A stretch of 64,000 bases of DNA from Streptomyces sp. NRRL S-337 (GTDB taxonomy: Bacteria; Actinomycetota; Actinomycetes; Streptomycetales; Streptomycetaceae): assembly GCF_000720175.1 (NCBI RefSeq), contig NZ_JOIX01000004.1:62001-126000 (forward strand). The letters are read 5' to 3'. Position numbers and translations under genes: made by a program. Shown piece by piece: positions 1 through 8,148 of this stretch (position 1 is its first letter; each line of letters opens with the position of its first letter). The notes under the pieces were generated by a model, which worked only from the letters and a program-made list of their open reading frames with translations, did no database searches and was not told where the DNA came from.

Positions 1-12
1 TCGCGGAGACCG

Positions 13-1059
13 TCACGGCGTCCCTGGGACGGCCCGCACCACCGGTTCCTGGATCTCCGTGACCCACTTCTCCTGGTCCGGCGGGCACTCCAGGTAGAGC
101 TCGCGGGCGTATCCGGCGGAGCGGTAACCGTTCGCGTCGATCCAGTGCGCCAGGTTCTGCGCGGTGGGCAGGATGCGGCTCATCGGCCCGCGGTGCACCA
201 CCGTGGCGGCGCACTCCAGCCCGGGCAGCGCGACCACGTCGAAGCCGAGGCCGGTCGCGGTGGGGGTGCCGGTGGCCGGCGCGCCCGTCCCGCCGCCCCG
301 GGCTCCGGCCCTGGCCAGCGCCTCCGCGGTGACCGTCAGCCCGGCGTGCACGACGACGGCACCGTGCCCCGGCTCGTCCCCCGCCGAGGCCGCCGCGGCC
401 TCGGCGCTCCCCGGTACGTCGGTGTGGCCTCCGGGTACGTCCGCGTGGCCTCCGGGCGTGCCACCGTGGTCGCCGGGCACGTGCTCGTAGGCCCCGGGTA
501 CGTGCTCGTAGTCGCCCGCCCCTACGGCCTCGTAATACGCGAGTCCCGGTCCCGCCGGGGTGATGCCGGCCGCGTCCAGGCGTGCGCACAGCTCCGCGTA
601 GAGCGGCTGGATCACCGGGCCGATGTCCTCCGGCCCGTAACTGGCGGCGATCCCGCTCAGCTCCGCGAGCAGTACCGTCCCGGTCGGCTTGACCACCACA
701 TCGTCGGCAGACATGTGTCCCTCACTCTCGATGGAGCGGAGCCTCGCCTCGACCTGCGCCAGCCGTTCGCCGGCCGCGGTCAGCGTCGCCTCCAGCTCCG
801 CCCGGCGCAGCCGCAGCATGCCGCGCAGTTCCGGCACGCTCACCTCCTCGGCCAGGATCGCCCCCACCTGCTGGAGGCTGAATCCGAGGTCTTTGAGGGC
901 GATGATCCGGTTGAGCCGGGCGAGTTGAGCCGCTTCGTAGAAGCGGTAACCGGTGGCGGGGTCGGTACGGGCCGGGCACAGCAGCCCGAGCGCGTCGTAG
1001 TGGCGCAGCATGCGCGCCGATACGCGGCCGTACTGGGCGAAGTCTCCGATGCTGAACAT
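13..1059 (-). CDS. MerR-family regulator with GyrI-like effector domain
   Basis: Predicted cytoplasmic one-component activator of 348 aa. An N-terminal MerR winged helix (FSIGDFAQYGRVSARMLRHY) is followed by a dimerisation coiled coil to about residue 115. A C-terminal GyrI-like/BltR-type ligand-binding domain contains GPMSRILPTAQNLAHWI and ends at ELYLECPPDQEKW. The ATG at 1059 is chosen because GGAAGG lies just upstream and FSIGDF is the usual MerR start; an upstream in-frame start would add nine residues. The effector domain is split by a low-complexity Gly/Pro/His insert made of YEHVPG, HADVPG and HTDVPG units, which makes the protein longer than typical members of about 270 aa. Such proteins usually control multidrug exporters, but no exporter is adjacent in this window. 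Family call firm; ligand and targets unknown. Confidence 0.85.
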   Translation of the reverse strand: MFSIGDFAQYGRVSARMLRHYDALGLLCPARTDPATGYRFYEAAQLARLNRIIALKDLGFSLQQVGAILAEEVSVPELRGMLRLRRAELEATLTAAGERLAQVEARLRSIESEGHMSADDVVVKPTGTVLLAELSGIAASYGPEDIGPVIQPLYAELCARLDAAGITPAGPGLAYYEAVGAGDYEHVPGAYEHVPGDHGGTPGGHADVPGGHTDVPGSAEAAAASAGDEPGHGAVVVHAGLTVTAEALARAGARGGGTGAPATGTPTATGLGFDVVALPGLECAATVVHRGPMSRILPTAQNLAHWIDANGYRSAGYARELYLECPPDQEKWVTEIQEPVVRAVPGTP

Positions 1060-1548
1060 GACGCCTTCCAGTGGAGTGCTTTCCACAGTGTCAAGGTCAA
1101 GAGCGACGGTCCACCCGATGGGGGACGGTGGTGGCCCACCCTGCCGGGCCCCCTTCCGGACCCCCTGCCGGGTCCACCCTTCCGGGCCCGCGCGGAACGA
1201 GCCGGTAGTCGGCCCGGGGCGTCCCGATAGTCGGCCCGGAACGAGTCGGCAGACCGCCCGGAACGAGCGGTGGTTCGCCCGGAACGAGAGGCGGTTGGCC
1301 CGGAACGAGCGCCGGTTGGGTCCGGAACGAGCACCGGTTGGTCCGGATCCACAGCGTCACTCCCGTCCCACAATCGGCCACCGGGCAGCAGCATCGCGTC
1401 AAGTAGGGTCCACAACTCGTCAATGACGCGTCAGCATCCGGCGGAGGGGCCCGTTCTCCGGGCATAGCGTCGGCAGAGCCGAGCCCCGGCATACGCATCG
1501 TCATCCACCGGTCCGGGGCCGCCGATGTCCTGTTCGAGGAGCAACGCC
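1060..1548. repeat. Intergenic region with 21-22 bp tandem repeat
   Basis: A 489-bp gap between the divergent MerR gene and the SAV_915-like gene. From 1193 to about 1343 it carries seven imperfect copies of a 21-22 bp unit starting CGGAACGAG. Unit starts are at 1193, 1215, 1237, 1259, 1280, 1301 and 1323, and a partial unit begins at 1344. There is no spacer between units, so it is not CRISPR. Open frames across it are artefacts of GC content. Confidence 0.8.
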
Positions 1549-1944
1549 GTGTCCCACCATCTCTACGCGGAAGATCCCGAGCCCTCCGATCGCGTCCCGG
1601 CCGGGCCTCTGTTCGTCCCCGTCCGGTCGGGCCCCGCGGGCTGCACCGCCCGCCTGTTCCGCACTCCGCTCGGCGGGCGTACCGCCGTCGGTTTCACCTC
1701 GGCCCAACGCCTCGCCGCGGCCCTCGGCGGCGGCCAGCCGTGGGTCAGGCTCTCCGAGCCGGCCCTGCGGGCGCTGGCCGAGCCCCTCGGGGCGACGGAC
1801 CTGACCGTCGATCCCCGTCTCACCCCGGAGGCCCCCCGCGCCACCCGCGCCCCGGGCGCACCACGCGTGCCCCAGGCGGCCCGGACAGCGGGCGCCTCGC
1901 ACCTGGCCCAGGCGTCGCGTACGCCGCGCCTGCGGGCCGTCTGA
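1549..1944 (+). CDS. SAV_915-like family protein
   Basis: A small actinobacterial protein of about 131 aa. The core (LFVPVRSGPAGCTARLFRTP, GRTAVGFTSAQRL, WVRLSEPALRALAEPLG) matches the SAV_915/SseB-like fold found in Streptomyces proteins of unknown role. The GTG at 1549 is preferred because GAGGAG (1536-1541) sits seven bases upstream; an in-frame ATG at 1525 is the alternative. The C-terminal 35 residues are Ala/Pro/Arg-rich and probably disordered. The gene ends 17 bp before the downstream decarboxylase start, so the two are probably co-transcribed. Function unknown; the family assignment is from recognisable pattern only. Confidence 0.65.
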   Translation: MSHHLYAEDPEPSDRVPAGPLFVPVRSGPAGCTARLFRTPLGGRTAVGFTSAQRLAAALGGGQPWVRLSEPALRALAEPLGATDLTVDPRLTPEAPRATRAPGAPRVPQAARTAGASHLAQASRTPRLRAV

Positions 1945-1961
1945 GAGGGGCGAACCACACC

Positions 1962-3524
1962 ATGAGCCACAGCACCCTGCCTCGCACCGCCCAGGAGCCC
2001 GGCACCCCGGCACCGCCCGCGGCGCCCGGGCCCCTCACCGCCCCGACACCGTCCGCGACCGCCGGCCCCCTCACCGCCGCGGCACTGTCTTCGCCCCCGG
2101 CTCCGGCACCAGCGGCTACACCCACACCGGCACCGGTCCCCACCGACCGCCTGAGGGCCACGCTGCCCGATCCGCTGCCCGACCCGCTGCCCGATCCACT
2201 GCCCGATTCGCTCCCCACTCCGCCGCCCGACCCGCTCTCCGTCTGGCCCGGCTCCACGTTGCCGCACGGCCCCGGTGACCTCACCCTCGGCGGCGTCCCG
2301 CTGACCGAACTGGCCGACCGCTTCGGTACCCCCGCCTACGTAGTGGACGAGGACGAGGTGCGCCATCGTTGCCGCGCCTACCTCCGGGCCTTCCCCGACG
2401 CCGACGTCTTCTACGCGGCCAAGGCGTTCCTCTGCCGCGCGATGATCCACTGGGTGCACGAAGAGGGCCTCGGCCTGGACGTCTGCTCCGCGGGCGAACT
2501 GGAACTCGCCGTCACCACCGGCTTCCCGCCCGAGCGGATCGTGCTGCACGGCAACGCCAAGAGCCCGGCGGACCTGGGGGCCGCGCTCCGGCTCGGCGTC
2601 GGGCGGATCGTCATCGACTCCACATCCGAGATCGCCCGGCTGGCCGCCGCGGTCCCGGCCGGTACGCGCCAGAAGGTGCTGATCCGGGTCGTCCCGGGAA
2701 TCGCCGCGGGCGGTCACGCCAAGGTCCGGACCGGGACCGACGACCAGAAGTTCGGGCTGTCCATCGCGGACGGTTCCGCGCAGCACGCCATCACCCGGAT
2801 CCTCGGCCAGCCGCGCCTCGAACTCACCGGTCTGCACTGCCACTTGGGCTCCCAGATCACCACCGTCAAGCCGTACCTGTCGGCCGTACGGCGGCTGGTC
2901 GGCCTGCTGGCACGGATCCGCGAACAGCACGGCGTCACCCTGCCCGAGCTGGACCTCGGCGGTGGGCACGGCGTCGCGTACCGGCCCGGCGAGCCCGCGC
3001 TCGACATCGCCGCACTCGGCGCCCGGATCCGCGCCGAGCTGGTACGCGGCTGTGCGGCGGCCGGCCTGCCGGTGCCCCGGCTCGCCGTCGAACCCGGCCG
3101 TGCGATCGCCGGCCCGTCGGGAGTCGTCCTCTACCGGGTGCTGTCCGTCAAGCGCACCGGGACGCACCTCTTCGTGGCGGTGGACGGCGGGATGAGCGAC
3201 AACCCGCGGCCCGCGCTGTACGGCGTGCGCTACGCGCCCCGGCTGGTCGGCCGGTCCTCGTCGGCCGCCCCGGAACGGGTCACCGTCGTCGGCCGGCACT
3301 GCGAGGCCGGCGACGTACTGGCCGCCGACGCCCGGCTGCCCGGCGACCTCCGCCCCGGCGATCTGCTCGCCGTGCCCGTGGCCGGCGCGTACCACCTCTC
3401 CATGGCCTCCGGCTACAACCTCGTCGGCCGCCCCCCGGTCGTCGCGGTCACCTCGGGCACCGCCCGCCTCCTCGTCCGCCGCGAATCCCTGGCGGACATC
3501 CAGGAACGCGATATCGGGCTGTAA
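1962..3524 (+). CDS. lysA: Diaminopimelate decarboxylase-type enzyme (fold III)
   Basis: A PLP enzyme of 520 aa of the alanine-racemase/ornithine-decarboxylase fold. Family members convert meso-diaminopimelate to lysine plus CO2. The PLP lysine lies in FYAAKAFLCRAM (about K154). Other matches are LHGNAKSPADL, GLHCHLGSQI, LDLGGGHGVAY, EPGRAIAGPSG, VDGGMSDNPRPALYG, HCEAGDVL and YNLVGRPPVV. The CESGD motif of canonical LysA appears as HCEAGD, so a related substrate is possible. The N-terminal 90 residues are a Pro/Ala-rich extension with repeated LPDP units and are absent from standard LysA (about 420-460 aa). ATG 1962 follows GAGAGGGG. The gene lies 17 bp after the SAV_915-like gene, and a strong palindrome follows the stop. 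Confidence 0.85.
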   Translation: MSHSTLPRTAQEPGTPAPPAAPGPLTAPTPSATAGPLTAAALSSPPAPAPAATPTPAPVPTDRLRATLPDPLPDPLPDPLPDSLPTPPPDPLSVWPGSTLPHGPGDLTLGGVPLTELADRFGTPAYVVDEDEVRHRCRAYLRAFPDADVFYAAKAFLCRAMIHWVHEEGLGLDVCSAGELELAVTTGFPPERIVLHGNAKSPADLGAALRLGVGRIVIDSTSEIARLAAAVPAGTRQKVLIRVVPGIAAGGHAKVRTGTDDQKFGLSIADGSAQHAITRILGQPRLELTGLHCHLGSQITTVKPYLSAVRRLVGLLARIREQHGVTLPELDLGGGHGVAYRPGEPALDIAALGARIRAELVRGCAAAGLPVPRLAVEPGRAIAGPSGVVLYRVLSVKRTGTHLFVAVDGGMSDNPRPALYGVRYAPRLVGRSSSAAPERVTVVGRHCEAGDVLAADARLPGDLRPGDLLAVPVAGAYHLSMASGYNLVGRPPVVAVTSGTARLLVRRESLADIQERDIGL

Positions 3525-3562
3525 GGCCTGTGATCGTTCCCTGACGCCGCCGCACCTCTCGC

Positions 3563-3594
3563 CCTCTGCCTGGGGCCCGGGCCCCAGGCAGAGG
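3563..3594. terminator. 32-bp perfect palindrome after lysA
   Basis: An uninterrupted inverted repeat of 16 + 16 bases (arm CCTCTGCCTGGGGCCC) with no loop, 38 bp past the lysA stop. No T-run follows, as is usual for Streptomyces terminators. It probably stops lysA transcription before the GntR promoter. Confidence 0.7.
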
Positions 3595-3614
3595 CAGCAC
3601 CCCCTCAACTTCCA

Positions 3615-3643
3615 TGTACGATGAACCCATATTTGTAGGATGA
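3615..3643 (+). promoter_or_regulatory. Direct repeat ahead of the GntR gene
   Basis: TGTACGATGA (3615-3624) and TGTAGGATGA (3634-3643) are near-identical decamers about two helical turns apart in an unusually AT-rich stretch. They lie 80-110 bp before the GntR start. They are a candidate autoregulatory operator; no clear -35/-10 pair was assigned. Confidence 0.35.
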
Positions 3644-3721
3644 CTGGGCAACTGGTGGGCGAGTGAGCAGGGCGGGCAACCGCGCCGCCGCCAAGTAACA
3701 GGAAAAGGCACAGGCACGGAC

Positions 3722-4456
3722 ATGGCACTGCAGGCGGCGGGACGACACTCCCTCGTGGACACCGTGGTCGACGCGCTGCGGGGTCAGCTGACGGCCGGGG
3801 AGTGGCCGGTCGGCTCGCGGATCCCCACCGAGCACGCGCTCGCCGAGCAGTTGCAGGTGGGCCGCAACACCGTGCGCGAGGCCGTCCGGGTCCTCGTGCA
3901 CGCCGGGATGCTGCGCTCGCGGCAGGGTGAGGGAACCTTCGTCGTCTCCGCCGCGGACCCGGGCGACATCCTGCGCGGGGTCCGGCGGGCCGGTATCCGC
4001 GACGTCCTGGAGCTGCGGATCGCACTGGAGGCGGAGGCCGCCCGGCTGGCCGCGCTCCGGCACCGCCCGGACGACCTGGAGCGGATGCGCGCGGCCCTGG
4101 ACGCCCAGGCCGAGCTGGCGGACGCGTCCGGGCAACCCGGCTCAGGCAGCCTGGAGCTCTACGCCGATCACGACATCGCCTTCCACAAGGCCGTCGTCGA
4201 CGCCGCCCACAACACCGCGCTGACCGCGACCTACGGCTGGTTCAGCAGCTCCGTACGGGAGGCGCTGGTCAGCGCGCTGGACGACCAGGCGATGCCGAAG
4301 ATCGTGCACGGCGACCACCGCGCCGTTCTCGACGCGATCGCCGCGGGCGACCCGGACGCCGCGGAGCGGGCCACCCGCGACCTGCTGGAGAAGCCGAAAC
4401 GGGCCGTAGAAGCCCTGCTCGGCGAGCCCCCCGCAGCCGCCGCCCGGCGCGCCTGA
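3722..4456 (+). CDS. GntR-family regulator, FadR/FCD type
   Basis: A 244-aa regulator. The N-terminal GntR winged helix (RIPTEHALAEQLQVGRNTVREA, then HAGMLRSRQGEGTFV) covers residues 10-75. The C-terminal all-helical FCD domain is at about 95-225, with the metal/ligand-binding pattern DHDIAFHKAVVDAAHN and a later VHGDHRAVLDAI, whose His and Asp residues typically bind a metal and a small carboxylate. It lies 107 bp upstream of an MFS exporter on the same strand and probably controls it. FCD regulators usually respond to organic acids or amino-acid derivatives; the ligand here cannot be read from sequence. Confidence 0.9.
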   Translation: MALQAAGRHSLVDTVVDALRGQLTAGEWPVGSRIPTEHALAEQLQVGRNTVREAVRVLVHAGMLRSRQGEGTFVVSAADPGDILRGVRRAGIRDVLELRIALEAEAARLAALRHRPDDLERMRAALDAQAELADASGQPGSGSLELYADHDIAFHKAVVDAAHNTALTATYGWFSSSVREALVSALDDQAMPKIVHGDHRAVLDAIAAGDPDAAERATRDLLEKPKRAVEALLGEPPAAAARRA

Positions 4457-4563
4457 CCCCTTGCTCCGGCTCCCCCAGTTCCCCCGGCCTCCCCCCACTT
4501 CCCCCCTTCTCTCCGCTTCCCCCTTCTCTCCGCTTCCCGTAACGCTTGGCGAGGTACGTACGC

Positions 4564-5877
4564 ATGTCAGGACCCCGACCCGCTGCTCCGTCGAGCCCGG
4601 ACGCTCGGCTGATCGACGCCGAGGAGGATCTCGTCGCGGCACCGGCGGTCGCCGCGGCGCGGCGCCGGCTGCGGACCGTTCATCCGGCGCTTGTGCTGGC
4701 CGGGATCGTCCTCGCCGCACTCAACATGCGGGCGGCGCTCGCCGGGGTGTCGCCGCTGCTCGGGGAGATCGGCACGCACTTCCATCTGCCCGCCACGATC
4801 AGCAGCCTGGTGACCACCATCCCGCTGGTCTTCATGGGACTGGGCTCGGTCGTCGCCCCCGTACTGGCCCGGCGCTGGGGCACCGAGACCGTGCTCTGCG
4901 GGGCGCTGGTGACGCTGTGCGGCGGCATCGTGCTGCGGATCGCGCCGCCGGTGGTCGCGCTGTTCGCCGGCTGCGCGGTGGTCGGTGCGGCCATCGCCCT
5001 GCTCAACGTGCTGATGCCCGGCCTGATCAAGCGGGACTTCCCGGACCGGGCCGCCGGGATGACGGCGCTGTACTCGACCGCGATGATCCTCGGCGCGACC
5101 GTCTCTGCCGCCACGGCCGTACCGCTGGAGAGCGCGCTCGGCGGCTGGCGGGGGTCGCTGGTCTCCTGGGCGCTGCTGGCCGCCGTCGCCGCGGTGGTCT
5201 GGGTTCCGCAGGCGGTGCTGGCGCGGCGCGGCACCCGGCACGGCGCCGCCGCGGCCACGCCCGCGCACCCGGCCGGGCGCGGCCCGAAGCTCGCCCGCTC
5301 GCCGCTCGCCTGGCAGGTCACGCTGTTCATGGGCTCGCAGTCGCTGGTCGCCTACGTGATCATCGCCTGGATGCCGACGATCTTCACCGACCACGGGATG
5401 GGCAAGGGCGAAGCGGGGCTGGTCTTCGCGTTCAGCACGCTGCTGCAGATGGCCGGTTCGTTCGTGGTGCCGGTGCTGGCGGGACGGATGCAGCGGCAGC
5501 GGTTGCTGGGGGTGGCGGTGTCCGCCCTGATGGCCTGCGGCGTCGTCGGACTGCTCATGGCGCCGGTGGCGGGCGCCTGGCTGTGGGCGGCGCTGCTCGG
5601 GGTCGGGCAGGGCGGCGCGCTGGGGCTGGCGCTGACGATGATGGTGCTGCGCTCCGGCGACGCGCATACAGCCGCCCGCCTTTCCGGTATGGCGCAGACC
5701 GGTGGCTACCTCCTCGCCGCGGTCGGCCCCCTCGCCCTCGGCGCCGTCCACCAGACGACCAACGGCTGGACCGTCCCCCTCCTCCTCCTGCTCACCGTCT
5801 GCGCCGGCCTGGCCCTGCTGGCCATGGGCGCCGGCCGCAACCGCCGGATCGGGGAGGCGGCGACGCACACGCCCTGA
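4564..5877 (+). CDS. MFS transporter, CynX/NimT type
   Basis: A 437-aa inner-membrane permease with about 12 hydrophobic segments and the CynX/NimT signature LNMRAALAGVSPLLGEI in the first helix. It continues with SSLVTTIPLVFMGLGSVVAP and ARRWGTE in the first cytoplasmic loop. Members of this subgroup move cyanate, 2-nitroimidazole or other small compounds; the substrate here is unknown. ATG 4564 is preferred (GAGG ten bases upstream); an in-frame ATG at 4546 would add six residues. It lies directly downstream of the GntR/FCD regulator, forming a regulator-exporter pair. Confidence 0.85.
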   Translation: MSGPRPAAPSSPDARLIDAEEDLVAAPAVAAARRRLRTVHPALVLAGIVLAALNMRAALAGVSPLLGEIGTHFHLPATISSLVTTIPLVFMGLGSVVAPVLARRWGTETVLCGALVTLCGGIVLRIAPPVVALFAGCAVVGAAIALLNVLMPGLIKRDFPDRAAGMTALYSTAMILGATVSAATAVPLESALGGWRGSLVSWALLAAVAAVVWVPQAVLARRGTRHGAAAATPAHPAGRGPKLARSPLAWQVTLFMGSQSLVAYVIIAWMPTIFTDHGMGKGEAGLVFAFSTLLQMAGSFVVPVLAGRMQRQRLLGVAVSALMACGVVGLLMAPVAGAWLWAALLGVGQGGALGLALTMMVLRSGDAHTAARLSGMAQTGGYLLAAVGPLALGAVHQTTNGWTVPLLLLLTVCAGLALLAMGAGRNRRIGEAATHTP

Positions 5878-6500
5878 CGCCGCGTACCAAGCCCACCCTG
5901 ACGGGTGCAGCATCGTCTGGTGGGCGCGGCTCCCCCACCGGTGGCCTGACGGCGAACGCCCGCCCGCTTGTGCGCACGCCCGCCTGTGGGCACGCCCGCC
6001 TGTGGGCACGCCCGAGTACGGCCTGACAGCGGGCACCCGCGTACGACCCGCCCGACGTCACGCGACGGGCACGCCTGACAGGAACCCGCGCACGACTGGC
6101 GGCGCTCGCGTCCGGCCCGACGACAAACGACGGGCGACGAGCGAGGGGCGACAGGTAGCCACCGAGCCAACGGCGGGCGGCCAACGGCGGGCGGCGAGCG
6201 GCAGGCGAGCGGACGGATGGCGACCGGCAAGTCGCAGGCGGCAGGCAGCCACCGAGCTGACGGCAGGCAGCGGACGGCAGAAGGCCACCGCACCGACCGC
6301 AACGGGCAGGCAGCCGACGGCAGGCGGCCACCGCGCTGACCCCAATGGCCAGATACCGCGTCAGGACAGCGGAACGGAACAGCCCGGCGGTGACGCCTCG
6401 TGTGGGCGGGGGATGGCGGCCCGGTGAACGATCTCCGTCGTTGGCAACGATCCGGGGGTGGCCGCTCGGGGGCCCAGGGGGCGTGGCTTACCGTGCCCCC
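5878..6500. repeat. 623-bp GC-rich repetitive intergenic region
   Basis: No convincing gene. It contains three 16-bp tandem units GCACGCCCGCCTGTGG at 5974, 5990 and 6006 (the last diverged). A longer degenerate stretch (about 6120-6340) is built of ACGGCAGGC, ACGGCGGGCGGC and GCCACCG words. Reading frames stay open only because of base composition. The promoter of the downstream mltG-like gene should lie near its right end. Confidence 0.6.
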
Positions 6501-7310
6501 ATGAGCGATGTTCAGCACACCGGTCGCCGGCCGGGCCCGCGGTTCTCCCGCACCGGCCGGCTCATCGTGGTGGCCGTGCTGGCCGTCCTGGTCGTCCTCG
6601 CCGTGGTCCTGGTGACCCGGTTGCTGCGGGAACGGGCGAACGAGGAGACCTTGACCGTCCCCGAGGGCCAGCGCGCCGCCCAGATCTACGCCGCCGCGGA
6701 CAAGGCCCTCCATCTGCCCAGCGGCTCCACGGCGAAGGCCGCCAAGACGGCGCACCTCCCGCTGCCGGCCGAGGCGAAGGGCAACCCGGAGGGCTACCTC
6801 TTCCCGGCGACGTATCCGATCCGCTCGGACACCACCCCGGCGTCGCTGCTCTCGTACATGGTCAAGACCGGCAACCAGCGGCTCGCCCAGGACCGCATCA
6901 CCTCCTACCGGACGGTGGTGATCGCCAGCATCGTGCAGGCAGAGGCGGACCGGCCCGCCGATATGGGCAAGGTCGCGCGCGTGATCGACAACCGGCTGGC
7001 CCGGCACATGCCGTTGCAGATGGACTCCACGATCAATTACGCGCTCGGACGCAGCACGCTCCACACCAGCCACGCCGACACCCGCACCAAGAGCCCGTAC
7101 AACACCTACCGCTACGAGGGCCTGCCGCCCACCCCGATCGACAACCCCGGAGCGGACGCGCTCAAGGCGGCCGGCGCGCCGCCCGCGGGTGACTGGCTGT
7201 ACTTCGTCACCGTCAAACCGGGCGACACCCGCTTCACCGCCGACTATCAGGAGCACCTGAAGAACGTGCAGGAGTTCAACGACCGGCAGAAGAACGGCGG
7301 CGGCGCCTAG
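6501..7310 (+). CDS. Short MltG-like endolytic transglycosylase
   Basis: A 269-aa membrane-anchored protein of the YceG/MltG family, which cleaves nascent peptidoglycan glycan strands. An N-terminal cytoplasmic stub is followed by one transmembrane helix (about residues 20-42, LIVVAVLAVLVVLAVVLVTR). The catalytic domain contains EGYLFPATYPI, VVIASIVQAEADRPADMGKV (with the catalytic-position Glu in QAEA), MPLQMDSTINYALG and SPYNTYRYEGLPPTPIDNPG. It is shorter than the usual 330+ aa because the LysM-like N-terminal part is reduced. ATG 6501 is chosen because the membrane helix then begins normally. It is probably a paralogue of the housekeeping mltG that usually lies near aroE. Confidence 0.85.
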   Translation: MSDVQHTGRRPGPRFSRTGRLIVVAVLAVLVVLAVVLVTRLLRERANEETLTVPEGQRAAQIYAAADKALHLPSGSTAKAAKTAHLPLPAEAKGNPEGYLFPATYPIRSDTTPASLLSYMVKTGNQRLAQDRITSYRTVVIASIVQAEADRPADMGKVARVIDNRLARHMPLQMDSTINYALGRSTLHTSHADTRTKSPYNTYRYEGLPPTPIDNPGADALKAAGAPPAGDWLYFVTVKPGDTRFTADYQEHLKNVQEFNDRQKNGGGA

Positions 7311-7347
7311 GAAGAGACCCCGGAGGCGCCCGCACCGCCTCGGCGTC

Positions 7348-8127
7348 CTACTCCTCGCCCGCCAGGGTGAGTGCCTTCAGCCGGCGGCCGGCGTACCAGG
7401 TCGCGGCGGCAGTGAGCGCCACCAACATCCCTATCGCAAGCGGCAGTTGGACGGCCGAGGTGATCGCTCCTTCGGCGGCGGTCTGCTGGCCGACGGCGAG
7501 GGCCCACTGCTGGATGCTGAGGGTCTGCGCACCGGGAACGAGGTTGCCGACCAGCGCCTCCCAGACCAGGGCGTAGACCAGCCCGAAGACCACGGCGTGC
7601 CGGGTGATCGTGCCGAAGAGGAGGAAGAGCGCGCTGTAGGCGACCGCGGCGACGGCCGCGGACACGGCGTACCCGACCGCTATCTGCTGGCTGTTGCCGT
7701 TCAGCAGGAAGCCGGCGAGCAGCACGGGGAGGGCGGAGAAGGCGACCGTGACGCCGATCGCCACCAGCAGTTTGGTGAAGATGATCGTCGGCCGGGGGAC
7801 CGGCTTGGACAGCAGGTAGACCACCGATCCGTCGTCGATCTCCGGCCCGATCGCGCCGGTGCCGGCGATGACGCCGATCAGCGGCACCATCGTGCCCAGG
7901 GCGAAGCCGCCCAGGATGCTGCCGGCGGTGGTGTCATCGGCTCCGGCCAGGGCACGGACGGCCACCGCGATGACGATGAGCAGGGCGGGCAGCACGAAGA
8001 GGATCAGGGCCCGCCGCCGGCCGAGCAGGGCACGGTAGGTGAGCCGGGCGACGGTCGGGTGGAACAGCGAGACCCGGGGCGCGGCGGCCACCGGCGGGGC
8101 GGTCGGGGTGGTCGTGCTCGTGGACAT
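7348..8127 (-). CDS. ABC-2 type transporter permease
   Basis: A 259-aa integral membrane protein with about six hydrophobic helices, for example LILFVLPALLIVIAVAVRAL and a PLIGVIAGTGAIG loop. The EIDDGSVVYLLSKPVPRPTI motif is typical of ABC-2 permeases. It is the last gene of a four-gene minus-strand operon, 21 bp after the preceding ATPase. It presumably pairs with that ATPase to form one exporter half. Substrate unknown. Confidence 0.9.
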   Translation of the reverse strand: MSTSTTTPTAPPVAAAPRVSLFHPTVARLTYRALLGRRRALILFVLPALLIVIAVAVRALAGADDTTAGSILGGFALGTMVPLIGVIAGTGAIGPEIDDGSVVYLLSKPVPRPTIIFTKLLVAIGVTVAFSALPVLLAGFLLNGNSQQIAVGYAVSAAVAAVAYSALFLLFGTITRHAVVFGLVYALVWEALVGNLVPGAQTLSIQQWALAVGQQTAAEGAITSAVQLPLAIGMLVALTAAATWYAGRRLKALTLAGEE

Positions 8128-8148
8128 GCGTCAGGGCTCCTTTCAGCC

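Noticed and set aside
1193..1365. Possible CRISPR array
   Set aside because: Units are contiguous with no unique spacers, and no cas genes are present.
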